Part shown: positions 44,057-52,210 of the stretch, in pieces
Position numbering within the stretch: position 1 is the stretch's first letter
How the letters are laid out: the number at the start of each line of letters is the position of its first letter
DNA from: Agromyces marinus
GTDB lineage: Bacteria > Actinomycetota > Actinomycetes > Actinomycetales > Microbacteriaceae
DNA: 64,000 bases
Direction of reading: 5' to 3'
Assembly (NCBI RefSeq): GCF_021442325.1
Contig: NZ_CP087879.1
Span: 2,852,001-2,916,000 of the forward strand
The notes under the pieces: model-generated
What the model was told of the DNA's origin: nothing
Seen by the model: only the letters and a program-made list of their open reading frames with translations
Database searches by the model: none
Program-made: the position numbers and the translations under genes

Positions 44057-44821
44057 CTATCGGGGCGTCGCCCTCCGGATCACGAAGAACCCGAGGATCC
44101 CCCAGCCGACCGCGATCGCGAGCAGCAGCGAGAACCCGCCGACCAGCCCGAGGGAACCCAACCACTCCCACAGCGCCATCCACGACTCGGAGAACGTCAG
44201 CCAGGCCACCACCGCGAGCGCGATGAGCACGGCGATCGAGAGGAGGGTCATCATGCCGCGCATGCGCCACCGCATGTACACGGTCGTGACGCCGGCACCG
44301 ACGAAGAGCACCAGCAGCTGGAGGGCGAAGGTCGTGTAGAACGCGGCGCCCCAATCGAGCCCGACGTACCAGAGGGCGTCGAACATCCCCGCGCCGATCC
44401 CCCAGCCGCCCGTCGCACGTTCGACGAGCATGAGCGTCGCGATCGCGGTCGCGTACATGATCGACGCGAGCACGAACATCAGGCTCGTGCCGAGCCAGTA
44501 GTCGCGCCGGGTCGCGCCGAATCCCAGCGCGAACGGGAACGTGTACGAGACGGCCTGGACGCCGACGACCACCAGGTACCACTGCGGCGACAGCACCGCC
44601 CAGCTGTACTCGAAGCCCGTCTGGGCGTCGGAGACCCCCGCGCCACGGAGGATGAGCGCGATGACCATCGTCACCGCCCAGGCGCCGCCGAGGATGAAGG
44701 TCGGCACGAGGAAGAAGATCGACGGGTTGACGGTGTGCAGCCGGGTGATGCGGAGGATCTCGTGCGGGCGGGTCCGGCGCTCGCGCTCGGCGACGGGCAC
44801 GGCTGCGGTGGCGGCGGTCAT
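44057..44821 (-). CDS. ABC exporter permease of a YtrA-regulated system
   Basis: The 254-residue protein has six hydrophobic helices (from FFLVPTFILGGAWAVTMVIALI to LLLAIAVGWGILGFFVI) and no periplasmic domain, like ABC-2 type permeases linked to GntR/YtrA operons. ATG 44821 overlaps the stop of the ATPase gene (ATGA). Export substrate unknown; Ytr-type systems respond to cell-wall-active drugs. Confidence 0.82.
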   Translation of the reverse strand: MTAATAAVPVAERERRTRPHEILRITRLHTVNPSIFFLVPTFILGGAWAVTMVIALILRGAGVSDAQTGFEYSWAVLSPQWYLVVVGVQAVSYTFPFALGFGATRRDYWLGTSLMFVLASIMYATAIATLMLVERATGGWGIGAGMFDALWYVGLDWGAAFYTTFALQLLVLFVGAGVTTVYMRWRMRGMMTLLSIAVLIALAVVAWLTFSESWMALWEWLGSLGLVGGFSLLLAIAVGWGILGFFVIRRATPR

Positions 44822-45723
44822 GCGGCGACCCCCTTCTCGTTCGGACCGGCGAGTTCGGTGCCGGTGAGGTGGACGATGAGCTGCTGGAGTGAGACGGGCG
44901 CGAGCTCGAGCCCGAGCTCGGCCGCGCGGATCCGGTCGCCCCGATCGAGCTGGCCGTCGACCGTGACCGAGGCGAGGCCGCCGAGCGAGTCGCGCGCCAT
45001 CACCGGCCGGGTGCCCACGAACTGCTCGACGGCGGCGCTGGGTCCGGCGACCGTGGTCGCGCTCCCGCGCACCTCCTCGGCGTCGCGGTCGAGGAGGATC
45101 CGGCCCTGGTCGATGAGGATGACGTGCTCGAGCAGGTTCGCGACCTCGTCGATCAGGTGCGTCGAGAGGACGACCGTTCGCGGATGCTCCGCGTAGTCCT
45201 CGAGCAGCCGGTCGTAGAAGATGTGTCGTGCGACCGCGTCGAGCCCGAGGTACGGCTCGTCGAAGAAGGTCAGCGGCGCCCGCGACGCGAGTCCGACGAT
45301 GACGCCGACCGCGCTCAACTGCCCGCGCGAGAGCTTCTTGACGCGCCGCTTCACGGGCAGTCGGAAGTCGGCGATGAGCCGCTCGGCGAACTCCCCGTCC
45401 CAGTTCTCGAAGAACCACGGGGCGGCGTGGAACACGTTGGCGGGCGTGAAGTCCTCGGGGTAGCGCTGGGCCTCGGCGATGAAGCACATGCGGCGCAGCA
45501 CGTCGGCGTGCTCGGCCGGGGTCCTGCCGAAGACCTCGAGCTCACCCGCGTTCGCGAAGATCTGCCCCGTGAGCAGCTGCATGATCGTGGTCTTGCCGGC
45601 GCCGTTGCGCCCGAGCAGGCCGTAGATCCGGCCTTCCTGGATGTCGAGATCGACGCCGTCGATCGCCGTGAACGAGCCGTAGCGCTTGGTGAGCCCGCGC
45701 GCCCGGGCGACGGTGCTGGTCAT
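44818..45723 (-). CDS. ABC transporter ATP-binding protein
   Basis: The 301-residue ATPase has Walker A GRNGAGKTT (residues about 38-46), Q-loop region, signature LSRGQLSAVG (a variant of LSGGQ), Walker B LTFFDEPYLGLD and the switch His in LSTHLIDE, plus a C-terminal extension of about 90 residues. It energises the permease downstream. ATG 45723 overlaps the gntR stop. The variant signature is common in YtrB-type ATPases. Confidence 0.95.
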   Translation of the reverse strand: MTSTVARARGLTKRYGSFTAIDGVDLDIQEGRIYGLLGRNGAGKTTIMQLLTGQIFANAGELEVFGRTPAEHADVLRRMCFIAEAQRYPEDFTPANVFHAAPWFFENWDGEFAERLIADFRLPVKRRVKKLSRGQLSAVGVIVGLASRAPLTFFDEPYLGLDAVARHIFYDRLLEDYAEHPRTVVLSTHLIDEVANLLEHVILIDQGRILLDRDAEEVRGSATTVAGPSAAVEQFVGTRPVMARDSLGGLASVTVDGQLDRGDRIRAAELGLELAPVSLQQLIVHLTGTELAGPNEKGVAA

Positions 45724-46079
45724 GAGGTGATCCTTTCCCCGCGGAGCATTCCCGCGAGCTCGTCGACGCCGATGCCGAGCCGTGCGGCTTCGGCGACGAG
45801 TGGTCTGAGGTAGTCGGCGGCGAACTCCGCGCGCCTGCGTTCGACGATGCGTTCACGCGCCCCCGGGACGACGAACATCCCCACGCCGCGACGCTTCGCG
45901 ACGATGCCCTGTTCGACGAGCCGGTTCACGCCCTTGAGCGCCGTCGCCGGGTTGATCCGGTGGAACGCGGCGAGCTCGTTGATCGAGGGGATCGCGGCAT
46001 CCTCGTCGATCGCGCGGTCGAGGATCTCGTCCTCGAGCCGCTCCGCGATCTGCAGGAAGATCGGCCGCGATTCGTCCAT
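45720..46079 (-). CDS. GntR family regulator, YtrA subfamily
   Basis: The 119-residue protein has a winged helix (residues about 8-75: PIFLQIAERLEDEILDRAI, IPSINELAAFHRINPATALKG) and a short C-terminal helical pair, the YtrA layout. It is the first gene of the gntR-ATPase-permease operon, and a perfect dyad upstream (46104-46127) is its likely operator. Confidence 0.94.
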   Translation of the reverse strand: MDESRPIFLQIAERLEDEILDRAIDEDAAIPSINELAAFHRINPATALKGVNRLVEQGIVAKRRGVGMFVVPGARERIVERRRAEFAADYLRPLVAEAARLGIGVDELAGMLRGERITS

Positions 46080-46103
46080 CCGCGTCCCTCGTTTCAGTTG
46101 TTC

Positions 46104-46127
46104 GGTTAGTTGGTTCAGTAACTAACC
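46104..46127. promoter_or_regulatory. YtrA-type operator GGTTAGTT-N8-AACTAACC
   Basis: Perfect 8-bp arms with an 8-nt centre lie 25 nt before the gntR start. GTTAGT/ACTAAC dyads like this are known targets of YtrA regulators that repress their own ABC operon. Confidence 0.85.
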
Positions 46128-46166
46128 AAGCATGCGAGCCAGCGGATGTCAAGACCCGCGCCGCAA

Positions 46167-47153
46167 TCAGCCTCGGGCGTTCGCGCGCCGGCGAGCCGAC
46201 GGCATCCGCACCCGGCCCTGCGCGAGCAGGATCCCCAGCATGACCACCAGCGCACCGACCGGCTCGTTCCACGACAGCGGATCGCCGAGCACGACCACGC
46301 CGAGGACCACCCCGACCACGGGCGTCACGTAGGTCACGGTCGACGCATTCGTCGGGCCCCAGTCGCGGATCACGCCGATGTTCCACACGTACGCCAGCCC
46401 GGTGCCCAGGATGCCGAGCACCGCCAGGCTCGCCACGATCGGAAGGCTCAACGCCACCGGACCCACCGCGAGCACCGGCGTCAGGAGCAGCATGACCAGC
46501 GCCCCCATGCCGACCTGCAGGAACGCGAACGTGGTCTGCGCGATCGGCCGGCCGCTCAGGAACCTCCGCGTGTACCCGAACATCACTCCGTAGCACGCCG
46601 TCGCACCGAGGCACGCGAGCTGGCCGACCAGGCTGCCCGCGAGTTCCGAACGCCACGGAGCGATGATCACCACGACACCGGCGATGCCGACCGCGACGCC
46701 CAGCCAGCGCGACGCGTCCAGACGCTCGACGCGGAACGCGAGCGTCGCGACGAGCGCCGTCATGATCGGCGTCGTCGCGTTCAGGATCGACGCGAGGCTC
46801 GAGGTCACGCTCTGCTGCGCCCACGAGAACAGCAGGAACGGGATCACGCACCCGACGACGCCGATCACCAGGAAGTGCATCCACACCACGGGCTCGCGCG
46901 GCAGCACCGACCCGCCCGAGACCCGCGGCCGCACCGCGAGCACCACGAGGCCGAGGGTCAGTCCACCGAGCACGGTCCGCGTCCACGCGACCTGGGTGAA
47001 CGACACCCCGGCGAGCGCCACCGCCATGAACATGAAGCTCGCGCCCCACACGAGACCCGCGCCGAGGAACTGCGCCCAGGTGCGGATGCCGCCGCGACGC
47101 GGTGCGGCGACCGCCTGGGCTGCGGCGCCTGCGGAGGTGGTGCTGATACTCAC
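46167..47153 (-). CDS. EamA/DMT family transporter
   Basis: The 328-residue protein has ten hydrophobic helices in two EamA repeats (about 25-160 and 170-310), with GLVWGASFMFMAVAL and LLFSWAQQSVTSSLASILNATTPIMTAL (in segments), the drug/metabolite transporter pattern. It probably exports an amino acid or metabolite. GTG 47153 is supported by TACCGT (47165-47160), 6 nt upstream. Confidence 0.9.
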   Translation of the reverse strand: MSISTTSAGAAAQAVAAPRRGGIRTWAQFLGAGLVWGASFMFMAVALAGVSFTQVAWTRTVLGGLTLGLVVLAVRPRVSGGSVLPREPVVWMHFLVIGVVGCVIPFLLFSWAQQSVTSSLASILNATTPIMTALVATLAFRVERLDASRWLGVAVGIAGVVVIIAPWRSELAGSLVGQLACLGATACYGVMFGYTRRFLSGRPIAQTTFAFLQVGMGALVMLLLTPVLAVGPVALSLPIVASLAVLGILGTGLAYVWNIGVIRDWGPTNASTVTYVTPVVGVVLGVVVLGDPLSWNEPVGALVVMLGILLAQGRVRMPSARRRANARG

Positions 47154-47232
47154 CCGCACACGGTACGGCCGGCATCCGCTCGCCGCGACGCCCGCCGGAT
47201 GCGATGTCCGGAACCCGCCGAAGGTTGGCAGC

Positions 47233-47334
47233 GCAACGGCGACGGATGCCGAGCCCGCCGCCCGTGGCAACGGCGACGGATGCCGGGCCCGCCGCCCATG
47301 GCAACGGCGACGGATGTCAGGCCCGCCGCCCGTG
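47233..47334. repeat. Three tandem copies of a 34-bp unit
   Basis: Copies at 47233-47266, 47267-47300 and 47301-47334 begin GCAACGGCGACGGATG and end CCCGCCGCCCRTG, differing at a few positions. Each contains the GGATG half of the genome-wide octamer; the third copy has GTC for GCC. There is no spacer between copies. Confidence 0.9.
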
Positions 47335-47470
47335 GCATCCGCTCGGTCATGCCGGCGACGAACCGCCGGCCGGTCGAAGTGGCGCACTCCGCCCGCTCAG
47401 GACGATCGGCTCGACACGCCGCCAGACCCGCTCCGACACGCCGCTGGAGCTGAAAATCCTCCTGAATCGC

Positions 47471-47553
47471 TGGGGTGGGTGGGGGGTGGGGGTGGGGGTG
47501 TGGGTGGGGGTGTGGGTGGGGGTGGGGTGTGGGTGGGTGGGTGGGTGGTGGGG
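47471..47553 (+). repeat. 83-nt G/T-only tract with many G-runs
   Basis: Every base from 47471 to 47553 on the plus strand is G or T, with more than a dozen runs of three or more G separated by one T or TGT. It can form several G-quadruplexes on the plus strand; the minus strand, which is the template for nothing known and the coding strand of both flanking genes, is C/A only. Confidence 0.93.
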
Positions 47554-47560
47554 CAGCGCA

Positions 47561-47604
47561 ACGGGGGCGGATGCCGGGCCGTGGCCCGAGGCATCCGCCC
47601 CCGT
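47561..47604 (-). terminator. Long hairpin after the symporter gene
   Basis: A 15-bp perfect arm pair (47561-47575 with 47590-47604) encloses a second 5-bp stem GGGCC-GT-GGCCC. The outer arms contain CGGATGCC and its complement. It lies 90 nt past the minus-strand symporter stop and likely ends that transcript. Confidence 0.75.
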
Positions 47605-47693
47605 CGTGCCGGCGACGAGGTCAGGGCAGGCGTTCCCACCCCGTCGCAGTCTCGGATGGCGGCCGCCGAACCCCCCGGCGGCCGCCGGCCCCG

Positions 47694-49310
47694 CTAGTGG
47701 CTCACCGCCTTCTCGGCCCCGACGCCGGTCAGCGAGCGCACCTCCATCTCGGCCTGCTTCTCCGGGCTCTCGACCGTCTTGTCGAGGACGCTCACGATCC
47801 AGCCCAGGAGGAAGGCCAGCGGGATGGAGACGATGCCCGGGTTCGACAGCGGGAACCAGGCGAAGTCGATCGCCTCGGTCTTCAGCATCGACGTCTCGGA
47901 GCCCGAGACGACCGGCGAGAAGGCGATGAGCACGATCGCCGAGATGAGACCCCCGTACATGCTCCAGAGGGCGCCCCTGGTGGTGAAGCGCTTCCAGAAC
48001 AGCGAGTACACGATCGTCGGCAGGTTCGCCGATGCGGCCACCGCGAACGCGAGCGCCACGAGGAACGCGATGTTCTGGCCGTTGGCGCCGATGCCGCCGA
48101 TGATGGCCACGATGCCGATGATGACCACGGTGCGACGGGCGACCTTGACCTCGGCGCCCGGCTCGGGCTTGCCCTTCTTCACGACCGACGCGTAGATGTC
48201 GTGCGCGAAGCTGGCCGCAGCGGTGATCGTGAGGCCGGCCACCACCGCGAGGATCGTCGCGAACGCGACCGCCGAGATCAGGCCCAGCAGGAGCGGGCCG
48301 CCCAGCTCGAACGCCAGCAGCGGGGCCGCCGAGTTCGGGCCGCCGGGGGCCGCCGCGATGACCGACGGGCCGACGAGCGCAGCCGCGCCGTAGCCGAGCA
48401 CGAGGGTGAACACGTAGAAGATGCCGATGAGCCAGATCGCCCACACGACCGACTTGCGCGCCTCCTTGGCGGTCGGGACCGTGTAGAAGCGCATGAGCAC
48501 GTGCGGGAGCGCCGCGGTGCCGAGCACCAGCGCGAGGCCGAGCGAGACGAAGTCGATCTTCGTCGCCTCCGTCGCGCCGTACTTCAGGCCGGGGTCGAGG
48601 ATCGCCGGGTTGCCGGCGACGGCGACGGCCTGGTCGAGCAGCGCCGAGAAGTCGAACCCGTTGATCGCGAGCACCCACACGGTCATCAGCCCCGCGCCCG
48701 CGATGAGCATGACGGCCTTGATGATCTGCACCCAGGTCGTGCCCTTCATGCCGCCCACGAGCACGTAGAGGATCATGAGCCCGCCGACGACCGTGATCAC
48801 GACGGCCTGGCCGAGCTGGTCGCCGATGCCGAGCAGCAGCGAGACGAGCCCGCCCGCACCGGCCATCTGGGCGAGGAGGTAGAAGAAGCAGACGACGAGG
48901 GTCGTGGTCGCGGCCGCGATGCGCACCGGGCGCTGCTTGAGGCGGAACGAGAGCACGTCGGCCATCGTGAACTTGCCCGTGTTGCGCAGCAGCTCGGCGA
49001 CCAGCAGCAGCGCGACGAGCCAGGCCACGAGGAAGCCGATCGAGTAGAGGAACCCGTCGTAGCCGTTGATCGCGATCGCGCCGACGATGCCGAGGAACGA
49101 CGCCGCCGACAGGTAGTCGCCGGCGATCGCCGACCCGTTCTGGCCGCCCGTGAACGAGCGCCCGGCGGCGTAGTAGTCGGCCGCGGTCTTGTTGTTCCGG
49201 CTCGCCCGGAACACGATCACCATCGTGATCGCGACGAACGCACCGAAGATGGCGATGTTGAGCCAGGGGTCGCCCGGCGAGGCGGAGGCGGCGGACTCGA
49301 AAGCGAACAT
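47694..49310 (-). CDS. Sodium/solute symporter, acetate permease (ActP) type
   Basis: The 538-residue protein has about 13 membrane helices and SSF signatures: YYAAGRSFTGGQNGSAIAGDYLSAASFLG (in segments), KFTMADVLSFRL, GLPHVLMRFYTVPTAKEARKS and LTITAAASFAHDIYASVV. With a DUF485 partner just upstream (TGATG overlap) it matches the yjcH-actP pair that imports acetate and short monocarboxylates with sodium or protons. It is one of two such permeases here. Confidence 0.93.
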   Translation of the reverse strand: MFAFESAASASPGDPWLNIAIFGAFVAITMVIVFRASRNNKTAADYYAAGRSFTGGQNGSAIAGDYLSAASFLGIVGAIAINGYDGFLYSIGFLVAWLVALLLVAELLRNTGKFTMADVLSFRLKQRPVRIAAATTTLVVCFFYLLAQMAGAGGLVSLLLGIGDQLGQAVVITVVGGLMILYVLVGGMKGTTWVQIIKAVMLIAGAGLMTVWVLAINGFDFSALLDQAVAVAGNPAILDPGLKYGATEATKIDFVSLGLALVLGTAALPHVLMRFYTVPTAKEARKSVVWAIWLIGIFYVFTLVLGYGAAALVGPSVIAAAPGGPNSAAPLLAFELGGPLLLGLISAVAFATILAVVAGLTITAAASFAHDIYASVVKKGKPEPGAEVKVARRTVVIIGIVAIIGGIGANGQNIAFLVALAFAVAASANLPTIVYSLFWKRFTTRGALWSMYGGLISAIVLIAFSPVVSGSETSMLKTEAIDFAWFPLSNPGIVSIPLAFLLGWIVSVLDKTVESPEKQAEMEVRSLTGVGAEKAVSH

Positions 49311-49678
49311 CAGCGGACGACCTCTCCGTCTGCGAGGGCGCCGGCCTCGATCTCGTCACGGAGCTGCTCGGAGCGCGGGTCGAGCTGCTTGTTGGCGTAG
49401 TGGACGTACCACTGGGTCACGGCGAAGGTCGTGACGACCTGCGCCAGGCCGAGCACCATCGCCACGTTCACGCTGCCGAACACGCGCGTCGACATGAAGT
49501 CGTGCGCGTACACCGCGAGGAGCACGTAAGCGAGGTACCAGACCAGGCACGCCGCGAGGACGGGGAACACGAAGCGGCGGTGCGTCGTGCGCAGCTCCGC
49601 GAACTCCGGTGATCTCTGGACTGCGCGGTAGTCGACCGTGCTGAGGTCGGTCTCCGCGCGCAGGGCGTCGTTGCCCAT
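49310..49678 (-). CDS. DUF485 family membrane protein (YjcH-like)
   Basis: The 122-residue protein has two transmembrane helices (about 38-58 and 72-92) with the DUF485 motif SPEFAELRTTHRRFVFP at the N-terminal side and AVTQWYVHYANKQLDP after the second helix. Its stop shares one base with the symporter start (TGATG). DUF485 proteins accompany ActP-type symporters; their exact role is unknown. GGAGAGACG precedes ATG 49678. Confidence 0.92.
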   Translation of the reverse strand: MGNDALRAETDLSTVDYRAVQRSPEFAELRTTHRRFVFPVLAACLVWYLAYVLLAVYAHDFMSTRVFGSVNVAMVLGLAQVVTTFAVTQWYVHYANKQLDPRSEQLRDEIEAGALADGEVVR

Positions 49679-49857
49679 GGCGTCTCTCCTTCGAGGGGGT
49701 GCGGCGGGTCAGGGCCCGCCGCAGCGGTCGCATCGAGTCCCATGCTGACCAACCTCGGCGAGCGCCGGGGGCCTCGACCGTTCGTCGTCGGTGAACGGCG
49801 CCGATGGTGCGACGAACGCGGACTGCGGCACGACGAGCGACGGCTACAGTGACGTGC
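49679..49857. promoter_or_regulatory. Divergent control region between the two symporter units
   Basis: This 179-bp gap lies between the DUF485-symporter operon (minus) and the LytS-LytTR-symporter operon (plus). It has a CCGTTC-N9-GAACGG dyad (49778-49783 and 49793-49798) and related GACGAACG and CGTTCGTCG pieces nearby. TACAGT (49845-49850) is the plus-strand -10. LytTR regulators bind paired direct repeats, so this gap is the place to look for their site. Confidence 0.45.
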
Positions 49858-51090
49858 ATGTCCGAGTCGATGCTGCTCGCCGCCGCCGTCGGCGTCGTCG
49901 CGGGTGCGCTCGCCGTCGGCGTCGTGGTGCTCCTGCGTCGCCTCGCGACGCAGTCCAAGGAGCTCGGCACCGATGCGGAACGCGCGACGTACGAGACCCT
50001 GCACCTGGCGTCGCGCGCGGCCAAGCACCTTCGCGGCGACATGACCGAGACGGATGCCGCGCGGGCGGCGAAGCACCTGCGGGCGCTGCTCGAGGCCGAC
50101 ACGCTGGCGCTCGTCGTCACGGGCGGGCCGGTCGCGGTCGACGGCGACGAGACCCTCGTCCCGGCTGCGGAACGCCTCGCCGAGGGGGCGGTGTCCTCGG
50201 GCCGCACCCGGGTCGAGCGCCGGGTTCCGACCCAGTGGGGCGAGACGGATGCCGCGGCGGCGCCGATCCTCGCCGACGGCGTGCCGGTCGGGGCGGTCGT
50301 GGCCTTCGCGGGCCGGGCCCGGGCGGGGCTCGTGCGCGCGACGGGCGAGGTCGCCGAGTGGGTGGCCGCGCAGGTCGAGCTCGGCGAACTCGACGCGTCG
50401 CGCACGGCGCTGGCCGAACTCGAGGTGCGTGCCCTCCGTGCGCAGATCAGCCCGCACTTCATCTACAACTCGTTGAACGCGATCGCGTCGTTCATCAACA
50501 CCGACCCGGCGAAGGCGCGCGAGCTGGTGCTCGAGTTCGCCGACTTCACGCGCTACTCGTTCCGTCGCCACGGCGACTTCACGACCGTCGCGGAGGAGCT
50601 GCGGTCGATCGACTCGTACCTGAGGCTCGAGCGGGCGCGTTTCGGCGACCGGCTGACGGTCACGCTGCAGGTCGCGCCCGAGGTGCTCTCGACGGTCGTG
50701 CCGTTCCTGTCGATCCAACCGCTCGTCGAGAACGCGGTCCGGCACGGGCTCGAGGCGAAGGAGGAGGGCGGGCGGATCACGATCACTGCCGAGGACGTCG
50801 GCGGGTTCGCCGAGATCTCGGTCGAGGACGACGGCGTCGGCATCGACCCCGAGGCCGCCGCCGCGGTCCTCGCCGGGGGCACGCCCGGCGAGCACGTCGG
50901 GCTGCGCAACGTCGACGCGCGCCTGCGGCAGGTGTACGGCGACGAGCACGGACTCGTCGTCGAGACGAACGTCGGCGCCGGCACGCTCGTGCGCATGCGG
51001 GTTCCGAAGTCGCAGCCCGGGCGGTCCGCGGCATCCGTCGACGCCCGCGCGAATCGGCCCGCCGAACCGGATGGGAGACTGGTGCCGTGA
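49858..51090 (+). CDS. LytS/YehU-type sensor histidine kinase
   Basis: The 410-residue kinase has one N-terminal membrane helix (residues about 5-27), a GAF-like region (about 45-175), the His_kinase motif ALRAQISPHFIYNSLNAIASF (in segments; His near residue 201), and an HATPase with PLVENAVRHGL and GVGLRNV-type loop (GEHVGLRNVDARL). The sensor domain faces the cytoplasm, unlike multi-helix LytS. The ATG follows TACAGT by 7 nt. The stop overlaps the response regulator start (GTGA). Confidence 0.92.
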   Translation: MSESMLLAAAVGVVAGALAVGVVVLLRRLATQSKELGTDAERATYETLHLASRAAKHLRGDMTETDAARAAKHLRALLEADTLALVVTGGPVAVDGDETLVPAAERLAEGAVSSGRTRVERRVPTQWGETDAAAAPILADGVPVGAVVAFAGRARAGLVRATGEVAEWVAAQVELGELDASRTALAELEVRALRAQISPHFIYNSLNAIASFINTDPAKARELVLEFADFTRYSFRRHGDFTTVAEELRSIDSYLRLERARFGDRLTVTLQVAPEVLSTVVPFLSIQPLVENAVRHGLEAKEEGGRITITAEDVGGFAEISVEDDGVGIDPEAAAAVLAGGTPGEHVGLRNVDARLRQVYGDEHGLVVETNVGAGTLVRMRVPKSQPGRSAASVDARANRPAEPDGRLVP

Positions 51091-51824
51091 TCTCGGTCCT
51101 CATCGCCGACGACGAGCAGCCCGCCGTGGACGAGCTCGCGTTCCTGCTCGGCCAGGACCCTCGGATCGGCACGATCCACCGCGCGAACTCGGGCGCCGAG
51201 GCCATCCGGATCCTCACGCGCGAGCCCGTCGACGCGGCCTTCCTCGACATCCACATGCCGGGACTGTCGGGCTTCGACCTGGCTCGCGCGCTGCAGCGCT
51301 TCGAGCACCGGCCCGCGTTCGTCTTCGTCACGGCCGACGAGGAGGGCGCACTCGAGGCGTTCGACCTCGCCGCGGTCGACTACCTGCTGAAGCCGGTTCG
51401 CACCGAGCGGTTGCACCGGTCGGTCACGCGCGTGGTCGAGTCGATGGGCCAGGGGCCGTCGACGGATGCCGCGGCCGCGCGCCCCGAGATGATCGCCGTC
51501 ACGCTGGGCGGCACGACGCGCATGATCCGCCGCGACGACGTGCGATACGTGCAGGCTCAGGGCGACTACGCGCGCCTGCACACCGACGAGGCGAGCTACC
51601 TCGTGCGGGTGCCGATGTCGGACCTCGAACGGCAGTGGGCGGATGCCGGGTTCGTGCGCGTGCACCGGTCGTACCTCGTCGCACTGCCCCACGTGACGCG
51701 TGCGCGGCTGGGCGGCGAACGGCCGACGGTCGTCGTCGGCCAGGCCGAACTGCCGGTCAGCCGGCGCCTGCTGCCCGGACTCCGCGAGCGGCTCGAGCAG
51801 GCGACCCCGCGGGCACGGCCGTGA
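51087..51824 (+). CDS. LytTR family response regulator
   Basis: The 245-residue protein has a receiver domain (residues 1-120, phospho-acceptor Asp54 in AAFLDIHMPGLSGFD, switch Lys in YLLKPVR) and a LytTR DNA-binding domain (about 140-240) with IRRDDVRYVQAQGDYARLHT, FVRVHRSYLVAL and LPVSRR. GTG 51087 overlaps the kinase stop; the stop overlaps the next gene, so the four genes up to the second symporter are coupled. Confidence 0.95.
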   Translation: MISVLIADDEQPAVDELAFLLGQDPRIGTIHRANSGAEAIRILTREPVDAAFLDIHMPGLSGFDLARALQRFEHRPAFVFVTADEEGALEAFDLAAVDYLLKPVRTERLHRSVTRVVESMGQGPSTDAAAARPEMIAVTLGGTTRMIRRDDVRYVQAQGDYARLHTDEASYLVRVPMSDLERQWADAGFVRVHRSYLVALPHVTRARLGGERPTVVVGQAELPVSRRLLPGLRERLEQATPRARP

Positions 51825-52210
51825 CCGACCCGAACGTTCCCCCACCGCGTGTGCGCGTCACCGCGCCGCGGACCCGCCGCGCCGCGGCATCCGCTCGCCG
51901 CCCCCGGGTCGGGCTCGGCACCGACACCGGCCCGACCGACGTGGACGCGGTGTACGTGCGTTCCCTCATCCGGTCGCAGCTTCGGCTCGCGCTCGTGTGC
52001 GCGGGCGCGTTCGTCGGCGCGACCGCCGCCTTCGCGATCGCCGTCGCGCTGCTGCCCGGGCTCGACGCGACGTTCGTCGCGGGGGTCCCGATCTCGTGGC
52101 TGCTGCTCGGGTTCGGCGTCTACCCGCTGACGATCACGGTCGCGGTGCTCTACGTGCGGTCCGCGGCGCGCAACGAGGCCCGGTACCGCTCCCTCGCGGA
52201 GGACGGGTGA
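51821..52210 (+). CDS. DUF485-like two-helix membrane protein
   Basis: The 129-residue protein has a basic N-terminal tail and two transmembrane helices (about 57-80 and 88-110) followed by RSAARNEARYRSLAEDG. Size, topology and place before a symporter gene mirror the DUF485 protein at 49310-49678, though the sequence is divergent. GTG 51821 and the stop are both in GTGA overlaps. Confidence 0.8.
   Translation: MTDPNVPPPRVRVTAPRTRRAAASARRPRVGLGTDTGPTDVDAVYVRSLIRSQLRLALVCAGAFVGATAAFAIAVALLPGLDATFVAGVPISWLLLGFGVYPLTITVAVLYVRSAARNEARYRSLAEDG

Larger units (their letters stand above)
47166..47693. other. 528-bp repeat-rich region without genes
   Basis: Between the EamA promoter and the symporter stop no coding frame of normal quality is seen. 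It holds three 34-bp tandem repeats (47233-47334), an 83-nt G/T-only tract (47471-47553) and a long hairpin (47561-47604). Pieces such as GCAGCGCAACGG occur both at the start of the repeats and just before the hairpin. Confidence 0.75.

Noticed and set aside
47233-47334. CRISPR-like array
   Set aside because: The 34-bp units are directly head to tail without spacers, only three copies exist, and no cas gene is present.
47471-47553. Linear-replicon telomere or integrated telomere-like sequence
   Set aside because: It has no terminal palindromes, no telomere protein gene and lies inside ordinary chromosomal genes; a simple G/T repeat expansion explains it.
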